64,000 bases of DNA from positions 4,092,001-4,156,000 of the forward strand of contig NC_064680.1 of NCBI RefSeq assembly GCF_023278565.1, given 5' to 3'. Of the stretch, positions 1 through 11,000 are shown in pieces. Numbering within the stretch: the stretch's first letter is position 1; every line of letters begins with the position of its first letter. The translations under genes were made by a program, and so were the position numbers. The stretch is from Colletotrichum lupini (Eukaryota > Ascomycota > Sordariomycetes > Glomerellales > Glomerellaceae). The notes beneath the pieces were generated by a model. The model saw nothing but the letters and a program-made list of their open reading frames with translations, was not told the DNA's origin and did no database searches.

Positions 1-900
1 ACACAAGAGGCATCGTCATAGGTCACGATCACGCGGCTACGAAGTGCACCTATACCCATAAGTACACCTACCGCGGTTTGATACCGATGAGTCAAGCCGT
101 ACAGATCTTGGGCCCAGACAGAGCAAGAACCTCCGGGCTGTGGGTAAGTTTCATTCTTGATCACTCTCAAGACAGTCTATCGAGGAGATGTTACCTAACA
201 ATGGATTAGGTCTGCAACGATGCACACATAGTCACCTACCCGGTGGCTCATGGAAAAATGCTAAACTTGGTCGCTCACACCTCGACCACCGAGGAGTGGC
301 CGAGCGAGACCCAATTCACACTTCCTGCTACAGTAGATGACTGCATCAAAGATCTCAAAGCTTTCAGTCCGCGAATGCAGAAGGCGATACAGCTTTTGAA
401 AGTTCTGGATAGGGTATGTCTGCGATGAACTCGCGCCCAGTCCTAATTTGTACCTTCAGATCTCGAGTTAACGACCTATTTAGTGGGCTCTATTCGATCT
501 AGGTGATGGCTCGGTCCCTACATTTGCGAAGGGCCGTATATGCCTTCTTGGAGACGCAGCACACGCATCCACCCCGCATCAAGGTGCTGGAGCGGGAATT
601 TGCGTTGAGGACGCAGCAGTCATGGCATCGCTGTTGGCAGACCAAAAGGTTCGAGATAGTACAGCGATTGAGGCTGCTTTTGCTGCATTCGATGCCAGCC
701 GTCGGAAAAGAGGTCAATGGCTTATTCGGGAGAGTCGAAGGGCTGGCGAACTGTACGATCTCCGGACGGAGCATGGGAAAGACTTCGATAAGCTACGCGA
801 GGAAATCTTGTCGCAGGCAGAGGAGTTGTGGAATTTCGACCTCGACAGAAACATCAGAGATGCGTTGGAGGACATGAGAAGTCGTCTAGCTGCAGAATAG
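1..900 (+). CDS. FAD-dependent monooxygenase, salicylate-hydroxylase type (5' part outside window)
   Basis: Flavoprotein aromatic hydroxylases of this family use NAD(P)H and O2 to hydroxylate, often decarboxylatively, an aromatic substrate. Exons: before 1 to 143, 210-413 and 484-900 (stop TAG 898-900), with introns of 66 and 70 bp; the frame begins at base 3. Visible in order: YRGLIPMSQA, the TYPVAHGKMLNLVA strand typical of salicylate hydroxylases, WALFDLGDG, then the second FAD-binding motif GDAAHASTPHQGAGAG followed by EDAAVMASLL. The C-terminus is charged and helical (RRKRGQW, WNFDLD). The N-terminal GxGxxG dinucleotide fold lies upstream of the window. An unspliced reading hides the GDAAH motif because a longer ORF lies in another frame. 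The family is secure; the substrate is not known. Confidence 0.88.
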
Positions 901-1318
901 TGATGGTATTGATCTTATCGCATCGCCTCTATTGAGGTCGTTTTGTGTCTATTCACGGGTGCTTAAGAACTGGAAGCCTTTTGACAGTGAACTAGGGGTT
1001 TAAAACTGGCAGTGACAAGGGCAAATGAACAATTTAATTGAAGGAGTTATCAACAAACAACATTACTCAGGCTCCGCGCACTGTTCAAGCAGCGGAACCA
1101 CTTGGTGTTGTGTTCCAATAAAATGATGTCAGATGGGGCTTCCAGTGTTACGTAAATGTGGGCATTTAAAATTCTTTGCCCAGATCTGGTGATAAGGGTA
1201 AATACACTGCAGCACTCTGATGGTTATTTGTGAACAACGTCAACTTTTCGGGACTGCAGTGTCACCTACAAATCGACCCCCGGCTTTTAACGAGATTCTA
1301 CCTTCCAAAAGAGAAATC
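901..1318. other. Intergenic, no gene seen
   Basis: 418 bp between the monooxygenase stop and the methyltransferase start. It holds the 3' flank of the first gene and the presumed promoter and leader of the second; no ORF or repeat stands out. Confidence 0.5.
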
Positions 1319-1912
1319 ATGCCCGCAGATTTCGACAAACAAAGTTACTGGGGCGAGCGCTTCGCATCCGAGACCAATTTTGAGTGGTTAACCTCGTCTG
1401 CGACCTTCATGTCGATCGTGGACCCATGTCTCACCAATCTGGACGACTCGGCTCGCATCTTGCAGCTAGGTTTCGGAACGAGCGACCTGCAGAACCATAT
1501 CCGGGCAAGAGATTTTCAAAACATTACCAACGTCGACTTCGAGCCTCGAGCCATTGATCGCGGCCGTATGCTAGAAAAGCAAGTATTTGGTGACGTGAGA
1601 ATGCGCTACCTCGTTGCAGATGCCACGCAGCTCCAGCTCGGAGAGACGTACGATCTGATCATCGACAAAAGCACTGTGGACGCAATTTCCTGTGGAGGCG
1701 AAGAACCGGTATTAAGAATGGCAAAAGGAGTGAGACGACACTTGACCGACGGGGGCTTCTGGGTCTCGTTGAGTTATTCCTCCGGCCGCTTCGACGTTGA
1801 AAACCTACCTTTCGATGTTGAGGTTTTTGCGAAGATCCCTACGCCTAAGCTAAAGTCTACCGACCCCGATATTTACCATTGGTGTTATTTGTTAACGCCA
1901 AAGGCTTTGTAA
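1319..1912 (+). CDS. Class I SAM-dependent methyltransferase (METTL12/13-like fold)
   Basis: A 197-residue intronless protein. Residues 47-55 (ILQLGFGTS) form motif I, the glycine-rich SAM loop. NVDFEP (71-76) carries the acidic residue expected to bind the ribose of SAM. YDLIIDKSTVDAI (111-123) matches the VIDKGTLDA-type motif IV region of eEF1A-lysine methyltransferase-like proteins, and GGFWVSLSYSSGRF resembles the late strand of the fold. The start at 1319 was chosen because residues from MPADFDKQSYWGERF match the usual SxEYWxxRY N-terminus; an in-frame ATG at 1220 would add 33 low-complexity residues. The gene converges on the old yellow enzyme gene, 203 bp away. The substrate (protein lysine or small molecule) cannot be told from sequence. 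Confidence 0.8.
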   Translation: MPADFDKQSYWGERFASETNFEWLTSSATFMSIVDPCLTNLDDSARILQLGFGTSDLQNHIRARDFQNITNVDFEPRAIDRGRMLEKQVFGDVRMRYLVADATQLQLGETYDLIIDKSTVDAISCGGEEPVLRMAKGVRRHLTDGGFWVSLSYSSGRFDVENLPFDVEVFAKIPTPKLKSTDPDIYHWCYLLTPKAL

Positions 1913-2115
1913 TGAGGGTCAGTCATATCCGTACGTTCCGTCGCAATTGAGGAGCATCGGAGACAGGGTCTATCACTTCTCAGCAACCATTAGATACCCA
2001 AACAAAGTTATGGTGAAGGCTCAGGAAAGGGAGTTAAGAAGAACGGAGTGTTTCAATGTCTATGTTTAATCATCTACTTCTATCATGAATCGTCATGTCT
2101 CCATACCACTGCGCT

Positions 2116-3225
2116 CTATGCTAATGGCATGCCCGGCTTGAAAGCAGGGTGGAACGGGTAGTCTATGTAACCTTGCGGGATAGATGGCGTGTAGAAAGTG
2201 TCGCGGTCGTATTTGTTCAGTGGAAGGCTGTGCTTGATGCGGAATGGCAGGTCCGGGTTTGCTAAGAAATGACGGCCGAATACAACAGCGACATCCCACT
2301 TGGCATACTCCTCATCGACGGCCTTCTGAGCCAGCTCGGGTGAGAATCCGCCTGCGACAAGAACGGGCGAAACGTTATCCCAAATCTCTAAGAGGTACTC
2401 GATACCCTCGATCTTCTCGACATCTTCCCAGTTGTTGACTCGAGACTCGATGATGTGCAGATAGGCAAGCTTGAGCTCCTTCAACTTCTGCGCGAGGTAA
2501 GAGAATTGAGGCACGGGATCCTGCATCCTCATCGCCTGAAACGTGCTGTACGGGCTGATACGGAATCCAACTTTATCGCTGCCAATCGCGTCGGCCAGCG
2601 CGGCTGCGACATCAACGGGAAATTTAGCCCGATTCTCGACGCTGCCACCCCACTGATCGGTGCGCTGATTGCAGGTATCTTGTAGAAATTGGTCAACGAG
2701 GTAGCCATTCGCGCCGTGGATCTCGACGCCGTCGAAACCAGCTGCGATCGCGTTCTTGCCAGCCTGCGCAAAGTCCTTGACAGCGGAAGCAATTTCTTCG
2801 GCTGTCATCTCGCGGGGCACCGGAGACTCAGGGCTAATGGGGATAGCGCTGGAGCTGAGCAGCGGATGGCCGCCCTCTTTCTCTAGAACAGGGACGACGG
2901 CGGCCCGGCCCGGTGCGATAAGTTGGGCGTAAATGATGCTACCTTTCTCGTGTACAGCATCTGTGACCTTTTTCCAACCGGCGATCTGGCGCTCGTTCCA
3001 GATGCCCGGGGCGTTGGGGAAGCCACCATGCTCCGGGGAGATGAGCACGGCCTCGGCGATAATGAGTGTACCGGGAACGGCGGCGCGCTGGGTGTAGTAC
3101 TCGAGGGCGATGTCGAGCGGGATGTGGTCTGCATCAAAGCGGAAACGGGTGAGGGGCGCCATCACCACACGGTGAGACAACTGGACCTGGCCGACCTTCA
3201 GCGGCTGGAAGAGCTTGGACGACAT
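2116..3225 (-). CDS. Old yellow enzyme family NADH:flavin oxidoreductase
   Basis: A 369-residue intronless FMN enzyme of the old yellow enzyme class, which reduces activated C=C bonds of enones and related compounds with NAD(P)H. The TIM barrel starts with LFQPLKVGQ and APLTR; Thr26 corresponds to the flavin-tuning threonine. The substrate-binding pair and proton donor appear with the expected spacing in VEIHGANGYL: His170, Asn173 and Tyr175. NQRTDQWGGSVENR and VAGGF...FGRHFLANPDLP are the conserved phosphate-binding segments. QLIAPGRAA replaces the more common QLWxxGR, so the Trp near the active site is Ile here. Length matches the family. It may act with the neighbouring monooxygenase and hydrolase; that is inference. 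Confidence 0.93.
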   Translation of the reverse strand: MSSKLFQPLKVGQVQLSHRVVMAPLTRFRFDADHIPLDIALEYYTQRAAVPGTLIIAEAVLISPEHGGFPNAPGIWNERQIAGWKKVTDAVHEKGSIIYAQLIAPGRAAVVPVLEKEGGHPLLSSSAIPISPESPVPREMTAEEIASAVKDFAQAGKNAIAAGFDGVEIHGANGYLVDQFLQDTCNQRTDQWGGSVENRAKFPVDVAAALADAIGSDKVGFRISPYSTFQAMRMQDPVPQFSYLAQKLKELKLAYLHIIESRVNNWEDVEKIEGIEYLLEIWDNVSPVLVAGGFSPELAQKAVDEEYAKWDVAVVFGRHFLANPDLPFRIKHSLPLNKYDRDTFYTPSIPQGYIDYPFHPAFKPGMPLA

Positions 3226-3943
3226 GATGTAGGCTGAGGGTTTATCTCAGGTAGTCTAGGGAGAGAGTTTGGTAGTATCAGATGAGACAATAGAGTTGAG
3301 CGTGACAAAGATGGCCACCAAGTTAATCTTATCCAGATGCCGCACTGCAGAGGGCGGTCTGCCCCTCATAAGCAAGCCCCTCCATTCCATTCTCACTGTT
3401 ACTGTGGGTTCATAAAGATGGAGGTGAGCACCTGTTTGGTAGGTCGCAATGTTCTGCCCCTTGGCGTAAAGACCCAGGACCAGGGGTTTGGGATGGAAGC
3501 TATCGGAGCATTTGCAAAAAGCGGATGGTGTTGGAGACTTTGGAAAGAGAGGAGCCAATAGCATGTCACGGTCGCTCGAAGATACTCCAAGACCTGTTGG
3601 GGTCAAAGTAGGGCCTGCCACGGGTACAAAGACCGAGAATTTGCTTAGAAATGCCCAGCAGTGAAACGTGCAGTCAACTCCACTTGGGCCGTGTCGCAAA
3701 GCTAGAGCAGCCGTGTTTTTCCGTTGGCTTAAGATTTCATAGCCCAAGAGTACCAAGACCAAACCTTTGTGTTACTTACATCACGATTGTCATCTCCCAA
3801 TGTGCCACCCCAACTTCACAACTCAGCAGTACGACTCCACCGAACAATCTTCGTGATTCGCTTGCAATGATTCTAGGCTGATCTATGAATGTTCTATTAT
3901 GCTGCTTGTCTACCTGAGCCTTGAGCCCCTGACGCCGATGCTA
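3226..3943. other. Intergenic between two minus-strand genes
   Basis: 718 bp holding the promoter of the old yellow enzyme gene and the 3' flank of the alpha/beta hydrolase gene. The long minus-strand ORF across 3256-3762 has no domain, and its composition does not look coding. Confidence 0.5.
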
Positions 3944-4747
3944 TCAATGGATATGCTTGTTGATATACTCCAACACATAATTCGCAACCGTTTCCCATCC
4001 TTCTTGGAAGATAAGACCATGGCTCATGCCTCCGAACTCCTTGTATTTCACTGGCGCACGTCCCTTATATGCCTTGAACTCCTTCCTAACGGTTCTTGCT
4101 GTCACAATATGATCTTTCGAGGCTCCTATGAGTAATAAAGGTGCTCTATCCGGTTTGTCAAACTGGACGTAGTGAGGCGCCGCTTCTCCAGCTGTCACAT
4201 TGGTTGCTAGTTGCCATAAGACCCGGGAATCTGCAGGTATGCAATACCGCTCCCATAATTTCTTGCTCTCCTCAGCGGCAACGAGGTTGCCGAAGCAGTA
4301 GTGGAAGTGACTCTCGGAAATCGGTACTGTCGCATCCGAATGCAGTGGGTGAGTGAAGATGGGCATCGCCGTTCTTATTGTGCTTGGCGAAATGTAAATG
4401 ATCCCCGCTGGTTGCGCAGGGCACACAGCGATTCCAAGTGCGCCAAGTCCTCGCGATAATAGTATTTGGGCGAACAGGCCGCCGAAAGAATGGCCAATGA
4501 TGATGGGGGGTTCTGCAAGCTTCCTGATGTATGTCTCGTAATGGTCTACAATGTCTTCGATTCGATGAAGTGATATCGGCTTCGGGTCCGCACGGATCTC
4601 TTCGTGCGTTCGGCCGTCCACCCCCGGCCAACCCGGGGCGTGGACCTCGAATCCTTCTTTCTGGAAATATGGTATCCAATACTCCCATGAAAGAGGTGTC
4701 ATCCACAAGCCGTGGATGAGCACGATGGGAGGCTTAAAAAAATCCAT
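3944..4747 (-). CDS. Alpha/beta hydrolase
   Basis: A 267-residue single-exon serine hydrolase. The oxyanion segment is LIHGLW (10-15). The nucleophile elbow is GHSFGG with Ser87. The acid is likely Asp212 in GASKDHIV and the base His243 in GGMSHGLI, so the triad is complete in order and spacing. There is no signal peptide, so a cytosolic enzyme is likely. It resembles small esterase/lactonase-like members of the AB hydrolase group rather than lipases. It is transcribed like the OYE and Gfo/Idh genes on either side. The substrate is unknown. Confidence 0.88.
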   Translation of the reverse strand: MDFFKPPIVLIHGLWMTPLSWEYWIPYFQKEGFEVHAPGWPGVDGRTHEEIRADPKPISLHRIEDIVDHYETYIRKLAEPPIIIGHSFGGLFAQILLSRGLGALGIAVCPAQPAGIIYISPSTIRTAMPIFTHPLHSDATVPISESHFHYCFGNLVAAEESKKLWERYCIPADSRVLWQLATNVTAGEAAPHYVQFDKPDRAPLLLIGASKDHIVTARTVRKEFKAYKGRAPVKYKEFGGMSHGLIFQEGWETVANYVLEYINKHIH

Positions 4748-6117
4748 AAAAGTTTGGCTGAATTGCCAAGAAGCGTGTCTTTGAGATTAACATTGGCCCC
4801 ATTCAGGGAGGTTGCTGGGAGTTTTATTGGTGATGCGCTTTGTGGCTGGCGTTGGTACATGACGTCAAGACTGTTGCGCAACGCGTCGTTGACAAAAGCC
4901 ACGCTTTTGACGGCATGCCAAGCGCCCGCCCGTTATCCGAGGGTTCGGCGCAAACGGCTGCCTTCAAAATTCCCTTAGTCGAAGTTTCCCGATCATCCAA
5001 ACTATCTCGATCTGTTGGTTGTGTCTCTGATGTATTTCACGCTGAGCTGACGGGGCCGGAGCATTTGCAATCGAGGATTCGCTGACCCAGCCCAATCTAC
5101 TCTTCAGCCACCAAACCGAACTTCGAATTCTTCCATTAACTGTGACTCTGTGGGAAGTTGTACGCATCCAAAGTGCAGATCTTGCGATCGGGCACCAAGA
5201 AATATTCTAAACACAGCGACCGGCAATTTCCTCGTCAGCACTTTTACTCGTTACTGCACCGAAAGTGTGGCTTAGCCCTTGAGTTTCCTGTCATGCCGTC
5301 CGAACTAGTGCTGCCACATGAATTTGGGCACTAACACCAACGCTGGGCAGTGGCTCGTATCGGGAGGTTTCCAACTTTATCGCTTTCCTCCGAAATAACA
5401 CACGCTCCGACGACCCTTCGCAGCCAGTAACTCACATCACACAGTGACTATTGTAGCTCCGGCTGATAGTAGAATCAAGGCGAATGCTGTCCTGGAGGAT
5501 TCTCAATCATTTAGCCCAGGGTCTCGTCATGCAAATAAGTGGGTGTATGGCAGCGGTGAGCACGAGAGTTAATAATATGTTGATTTCAAATCAAACTCGT
5601 GGAGTAAAAACTCCAATTCGGATTAATTGTTGTTGGAGTCAAAATAGTATGTGCCTGATGTTGAAGTATGTGCCTTATAGATGTATCAGCCTGGCTGTGG
5701 AAGTATGAGACTGAATTGAAGTTTACGATGTTTGGCCCCACATGCATTTCCGGGCCACAGACTGTTGTTCCTCTACCCGTGGTCAATCGCATTTCTTTTA
5801 GAGCGATCTTGACTGGTGTGACCTCTTAGGACCGATGAAAAGTGATCATAGAAGATTGGTCTATGAGCCACTACGAATGAATGGAATTGACGGCGACGAG
5901 GACACAGAGGCTTTCGTGCAATATTGCTTGCTATTCCTTTTTCACATTTTCTTACCGTTACCATCCAAAGACCGGTCATCCCAGTGCGTTCCGGTTCGAG
6001 CATCAATGGGTCATCAAAAAGTAATCACAGAATCTCTTAGACTTTTAGATACTTTGATCGCACGAAGTGCTAAATTCTGTTAATGCCATGTCTTTGGTTC
6101 GAAGACACCATGATCAT
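4748..6117. other. Gene-poor stretch, nothing recognised
   Basis: About 1.37 kb. It includes the promoter of the alpha/beta hydrolase (4748 upward) and the 3' flank of the Gfo/Idh gene. Several short ORFs are present but none shows a domain or a credible intron chain. Confidence 0.45.
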
Positions 6118-7470
6118 TCAACGGAAAGTGCTTGTCGGTCGTAATCCCAACCCACTCTTTTCATATGCCATATCAATCATCTTCATCTGCTTGATCGAGT
6201 CTTCCTCAGTGATCCAGTAATGTGTCTCGCGCCCCTTGACCCGGTTGACAAACGCCTCGAGCTGATACCGGAATGACGACCACCAGTACTCGCCTAGACC
6301 CGGAAGCCCGTCCTCGGCATCTTGAAACGTGTACGCTGTGTGCGAACTCGATTCTACCCACTTCTTGACTGTTTGACCGTTGACAACGTTGCGAATCTCA
6401 TACGAGTCTTCAACATCAATCCGATGCCAGGCGACCGCGTGCATGAACCCATGGAGAGTGACCAACCGCGTGCGCGTCATCTCCTGAGTGTCCGGCAAGT
6501 TCTTGTCGGGAACCACAACCTTCCTATGTGTAACTCTGGCTTCAGAAGGCTTCCAGAGAGCAGGACCCTTCACAGTGGTGGCGGCATAGCCAGTCCCGTT
6601 GGGAAATTGAAATCTGGCCTTGAAAGTGTAGTCGCACTGCTTGCAGTCGCCATCGTCAAAGACTGTAGTATCGCATTCGAGACACTCTTCAGGCTCTTGG
6701 CCAAAGATCATGCGCATGACTCCAAAGTTGTACGTTCCGAGTGCCATGATACTGCCGCCTCCAAGATGGTATTTGTGGTTTAGGTTATCCCCCGCAGTGA
6801 ACCAGGCGGGTGCCATGCTGTCTGTGTGAACGTGAATGACGTCGGCAGGAGTAACAAAAGTCATGAATTTGTGCAGTGCGGGATGAAATTTGTTGTGCAT
6901 AGCTTCCAGCAAGACCCTCGGGCTTGGGTGTGCTGACGACAGTTCTGGCATATTGAAAAGGATATCGGCCTCAATCGCGTTATCAACCGATGGCTTTTCG
7001 ACCAAAACATGTTTTCCAGCTCGTATTGCTCGTGTAGACCACTCATAATGCAAGGCGTTTGGCAAGGGAACAAAAATGGCGTCGATATTTGGGTCATCGA
7101 GGATTTCTTCAAGAGTGGTTAGAGTCACTTGGCTCATAGAATATCGACATCGAGTGTCTGGAACTCGATATACCTTGATAAGTGTCCCTGACCTCGGGGA
7201 TACCGTGCTTCTTAGCAAATTCCTCGGCGCGAGAACGATCTCTGGCAGCAATGGCCTGGACGATGACTTCTGGGTGTGACAAAGCCGGTGTAATCAATGC
7301 CATAGACCTTGTAAATTTCAGATTATTACGAAATGTTTCTGACATCGGGCTACCGTTTATACTCACACGATTTTGGCAGCACCCAGAACTCCAACTTTCA
7401 GGGCACCGTCTGTCTTCTTTACTACAGGCGGGTTGAATGCCTTGTAAACACGGGTTGGAAGTAGTGCCAT
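6118..7470 (-). CDS. Gfo/Idh/MocA-family NAD(P)-dependent oxidoreductase (dihydrodiol/xylose dehydrogenase-like)
   Basis: Three exons on the minus strand: 7470-7367, 7307-7174 and 7106-6118, with introns of 59 and 67 bp, giving 408 residues. The first exon encodes KVGVLGAAKI, the start of the Rossmann fold. Exon 2 gives LITPALSHPEV and AARDRSRAEEFAKKHGI. Exon 3 begins within DTYQEILDDPNIDAIFVPLPN, and GKHVLVEKP (110-118) holds the family's catalytic EKP lysine. GGGSIMALGTYNFGVMR is the C-terminal sheet region. These features match fungal dimeric dihydrodiol dehydrogenase/D-xylose 1-dehydrogenase-like proteins. A retrotransposon lies 423 bp upstream of the start codon, probably in or near the promoter. 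Substrate specificity is open. Confidence 0.88.
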
Positions 7471-7892
7471 CTCAGCGACTCCGATGATAGTTTCCAGTCA
7501 TGAGCCCGAAGGATGATGAACGTACGAATGGTTGAGAACATGTAGGCCGAGTCAACGAAAGACTATTGAACCAACTCACGTACTTAGTTACTTATGATCA
7601 TTGAACTAATTTTATTTTTCTGCCTGGAGCCCAAGATTTGCCGCCAACTTCCGGGTGAGGACGGATGTATCCTTTAGCGCTGTCAGCAATGCACAGCCCC
7701 AAGGTCACATCGTTGGAGCACCCCTACATACAGTCAGCAGCATTGGGAACGAGGGGCGATCGGCAGATTGTCCCACATCATCTCCAAAAAAGAAGTTCAA
7801 AATGTGAGGGCTCCGCTCGATCTTCTCGAGTCTGGTTCCCGGCGTAGCTTTGACTGCAGCGGACGAGCGGTGCAGAGCTCGCGAACACTTTG
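7471..7892. promoter_or_regulatory. Upstream region of the Gfo/Idh gene, cut by a retrotransposon
   Basis: 422 bp of normal-composition DNA between the Gfo/Idh start codon and the first LTR. It ends in the target duplication CTTTG (7888-7892). Any promoter element further upstream is now 7.4 kb away. Confidence 0.45.
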
Positions 7893-8094
7893 TGTCGGAT
7901 TAGAAGTCTAATTCGACCGCGGCATATAGCCGACTGCGCAGGGGCCAATTGGGGGCCCTATTTACGATTATCGTAGCTAGCCCAACCTACGGTTAGAACC
8001 TCCTTTTTATACTTACGTAGATATTTAGATAGTTTAATTAATCTCTTCGTTAACTATAGTTCGAACTAACTACCTTATAATAAGGATACTAATA
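7893..8094 (+). repeat. 5' LTR of copia copy 1
   Basis: 202 bp. Its outer half keeps several CA and TG dinucleotides, while the inner half has almost none, so RIP damage fades toward the unique flank. The bases following it (CTAATTAGTAATTAA) sit where a primer-binding site is expected but are too mutated to assign a tRNA. Confidence 0.9.
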
Positions 8095-11000
8095 CTAATT
8101 AGTAATTAAATTTTACTATTATAGATTAGTAAGGTATCTTATTATATAAAAAAGACGACCTCTTAATACCGCACGGGATAGGAGATTTGTATTAATTAAC
8201 CTTATAAAAGTAAATAAAAAAAGAGGCGATTTTTAAATACTATACGGAATTAAGTAATCATAGCCCTTTATTACTTACGAGAGGTCGACGTTTACTACGT
8301 TAAACTATACTAATTAACGGAACCGCTTAGGTAATTAGTATTTTGCTATTACTTTAAGTAGCTTTTTTTATTAAATAACTTCCCTACGGCCGGCCCGCAA
8401 TTAGAAATTAACTAGCTAAATTAATAAAAAGAATTCCCTATATAACGACTACCTACCTAATTAACTAGCATAATAAACGGGCTCGATAGTATAGTATAAA
8501 AAAGTACTACGTAATTTAAAAAAAAGATCCTTAAGTATAGTAGTCTTTTTAATAAGCATAGTAGCTACTAATATAAGAGTTATAAAACTAAGAAATCTAT
8601 AGTATATAGAAAGGTTTATTATTATAAAGATCTTATAGATCTAACTTCGAGGCTTATAATCTAAACGGCCTCTTCGTAGCCCCCTTAGCTACCCCCTAGG
8701 TATTTTATAAAAATATAGTTAAGGGGATAGTTTAACGAGGGAAGAGGGGATTTAGAGATTATAATAGCCTCGAGCTACGAATATTATAAATATTAGAGGT
8801 TAGCTTAAAAAAAGAGATAGTTAGCTTAAAAAGAAAAAGAAAGTTATTAATTTAAGAGAGGGTAAGCGACCTCTTATTAAAGTCTAAAGAGAAAAAAGAG
8901 AATCCTCTAGAGGGCCGTCGAGAGGCCCTTTTTTATATTACTAACTCTTAGTACGAGATTATTAATTTTAAGAAATTAACTAAGTAATAAAAGGAATTAT
9001 TAGTAAACGATAATTACTAGATTAGCGTAATTAGCTTATAAAAAAGACTACTTAGGAAATTATAAAATAAGGTACCGAGAGGCCGTAAGAGAAAGGATTT
9101 TTAAAGTATTTAACCCTAGTTAGTACGAGTATAAATCGTAATAAGTATTTTTAATAACTACGCGACCTTATAAAAAAGAGGACTTAACCTTACTAACCGT
9201 ACTTAACTACTTATATAGCTCCTCTACGAGCCGCCCGGCGTTTATTTTTAACTATTATTACGAAATACTACCCTAGAGGAAGTAGGTTAAGGAAGGAAGC
9301 AATTTAGAGATTATAAAGAACACGAGGCTTACGAGGCTAGAAGTGTTTAAAAATAGTAAAAATTAGTAACTAATAAAGATCCTAAGACTAATTACTTCGT
9401 CTTTTTATAGTAATATAAACGTCTATTATTACTAATAAAAAAGGGACTACTAAAACCTACCTTTTTATACTAAATAAAAAGGGGGATCTTAGTAAGAACG
9501 ATAGCTAGCGATCTAGAGGGCTAGTAATAATTACTAAAAATAGTAAAAAGGAGAATAGTAGTAAAATAATAAGAAGAAGCGGGAATTACCTAGACCCTAA
9601 CGAATTCGTTAAGTAATAAAAGTATAAGTTTACTATAGCTAACGTATAGATTAGATATATCCTTATTAAGATTAAATACGCTAGTAACTATTAATACGGG
9701 TATAAGCTAGAGCACGACCCTTAGCGAGTTAGGGTAAAGAAGAAGAGAAAGAAACCTAATCCTAAACGGAATCCTAATCCCTTATAAGTAAGTAAATATT
9801 AACCCGGATTATTAAGGAACGTAAATATATAGAATCGTAGATTAGTTTAATAGTAAGTAAATTAACGTAGTATTAATCTATTTAACTAAGGTTTATAAAA
9901 AAAAGGGGCTATAGGGGCAACCCCTATTTTATAAAATTATAAACGACCTTAGCTATTAGCTAGATAAATAGTTCGTAAGCGCAAGCCTAGGAATTGCGAA
10001 AGTAGTTAATAGATTCCTTTATAAGCGAGGGGTATTATTAGCGTAATTATAATTATAAGAACCTTATAAAATCCTAGTAGTAATAATTACGGAGGAGGAA
10101 TTCGTAATATAGACCTAAGTATAAGTTAATAGGGCGTATAATCGCTTTAACGAATTTAGAAAAAGGGTAAACGACCTAGATTTCCTTCTTATAATTATTA
10201 ATAGTAATCTATTATTATAAAAGGATATATAGAGGCAAAATATAGTACTAGAAGTATAATAATCGATAATTCCGCCTATTTCGATCCATAGCTCGTCGCC
10301 GCTATTAATACGAAATTCGGTACTAATCGGCTAATAAGAAAAGAGGTAAACTACCCGAAGTTACTAATAATACGTAGTAACGTAGGGATCGTATATAAAT
10401 ACCGAAAATATAGTAGTAAATACGAGGTAATTTATAGATCTTAAAAAGATCTTCCCGAGAGAGAAATTATATTCTAAAAGAAAGTACGAGGTTTTATAAA
10501 AGACCTTAATAATATTCTATAACTATTATAAAAAAGTTAGGATTAGAGAATATTAATACTATTTAGTAATTAATATCGTATTCGTAAGTAAGGCCTCTAA
10601 TTATTATTACGAAGTAGTACGTAATCTCGATTAGAATAACTTTCTTAGTATTATTAATATAATCCGAAGCCGCTTCGAGACTTATAATAGGAATCTAGAG
10701 CTCCTATTTAAGCTACGAGCGATTTTTTTTATATTTATAACTAGGATAATAGAGGGTAAATTGCGAGTAGAAATCCTTAAAGAGCTTATTAATTAAATTA
10801 ATAAGTTAGTAAAAACCTAGCTAAATAAGGGGACTAACGAGCGGAAAGTCGGATATTTTTATATTATAATTTAGTACGTTCTAAAAGTAAAAATAACTCT
10901 ATACTAAGTACCCGAAGACTATAAGACGCTCTGCTCGAGGCTAAGATCTAGCTTTAATATTAAAGCGAGAATACTGTGCTAAACCTACCTCTAGGTATAT

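Noticed and set aside
1220..1318. Upstream in-frame ATG extending the methyltransferase by 33 residues
   Set aside because: The extension has no family match; the conserved N-terminal motif begins right after the ATG at 1319.
3256..3762. 168-codon minus-strand ORF upstream of the old yellow enzyme
   Set aside because: No domain, uneven composition and overlapping ORFs on the other strand; it lies where the OYE promoter should be.
8095..8120. Primer-binding site for a specific tRNA after the 5' LTR
   Set aside because: The position is right, but RIP has changed too many bases to assign a tRNA without a family consensus.
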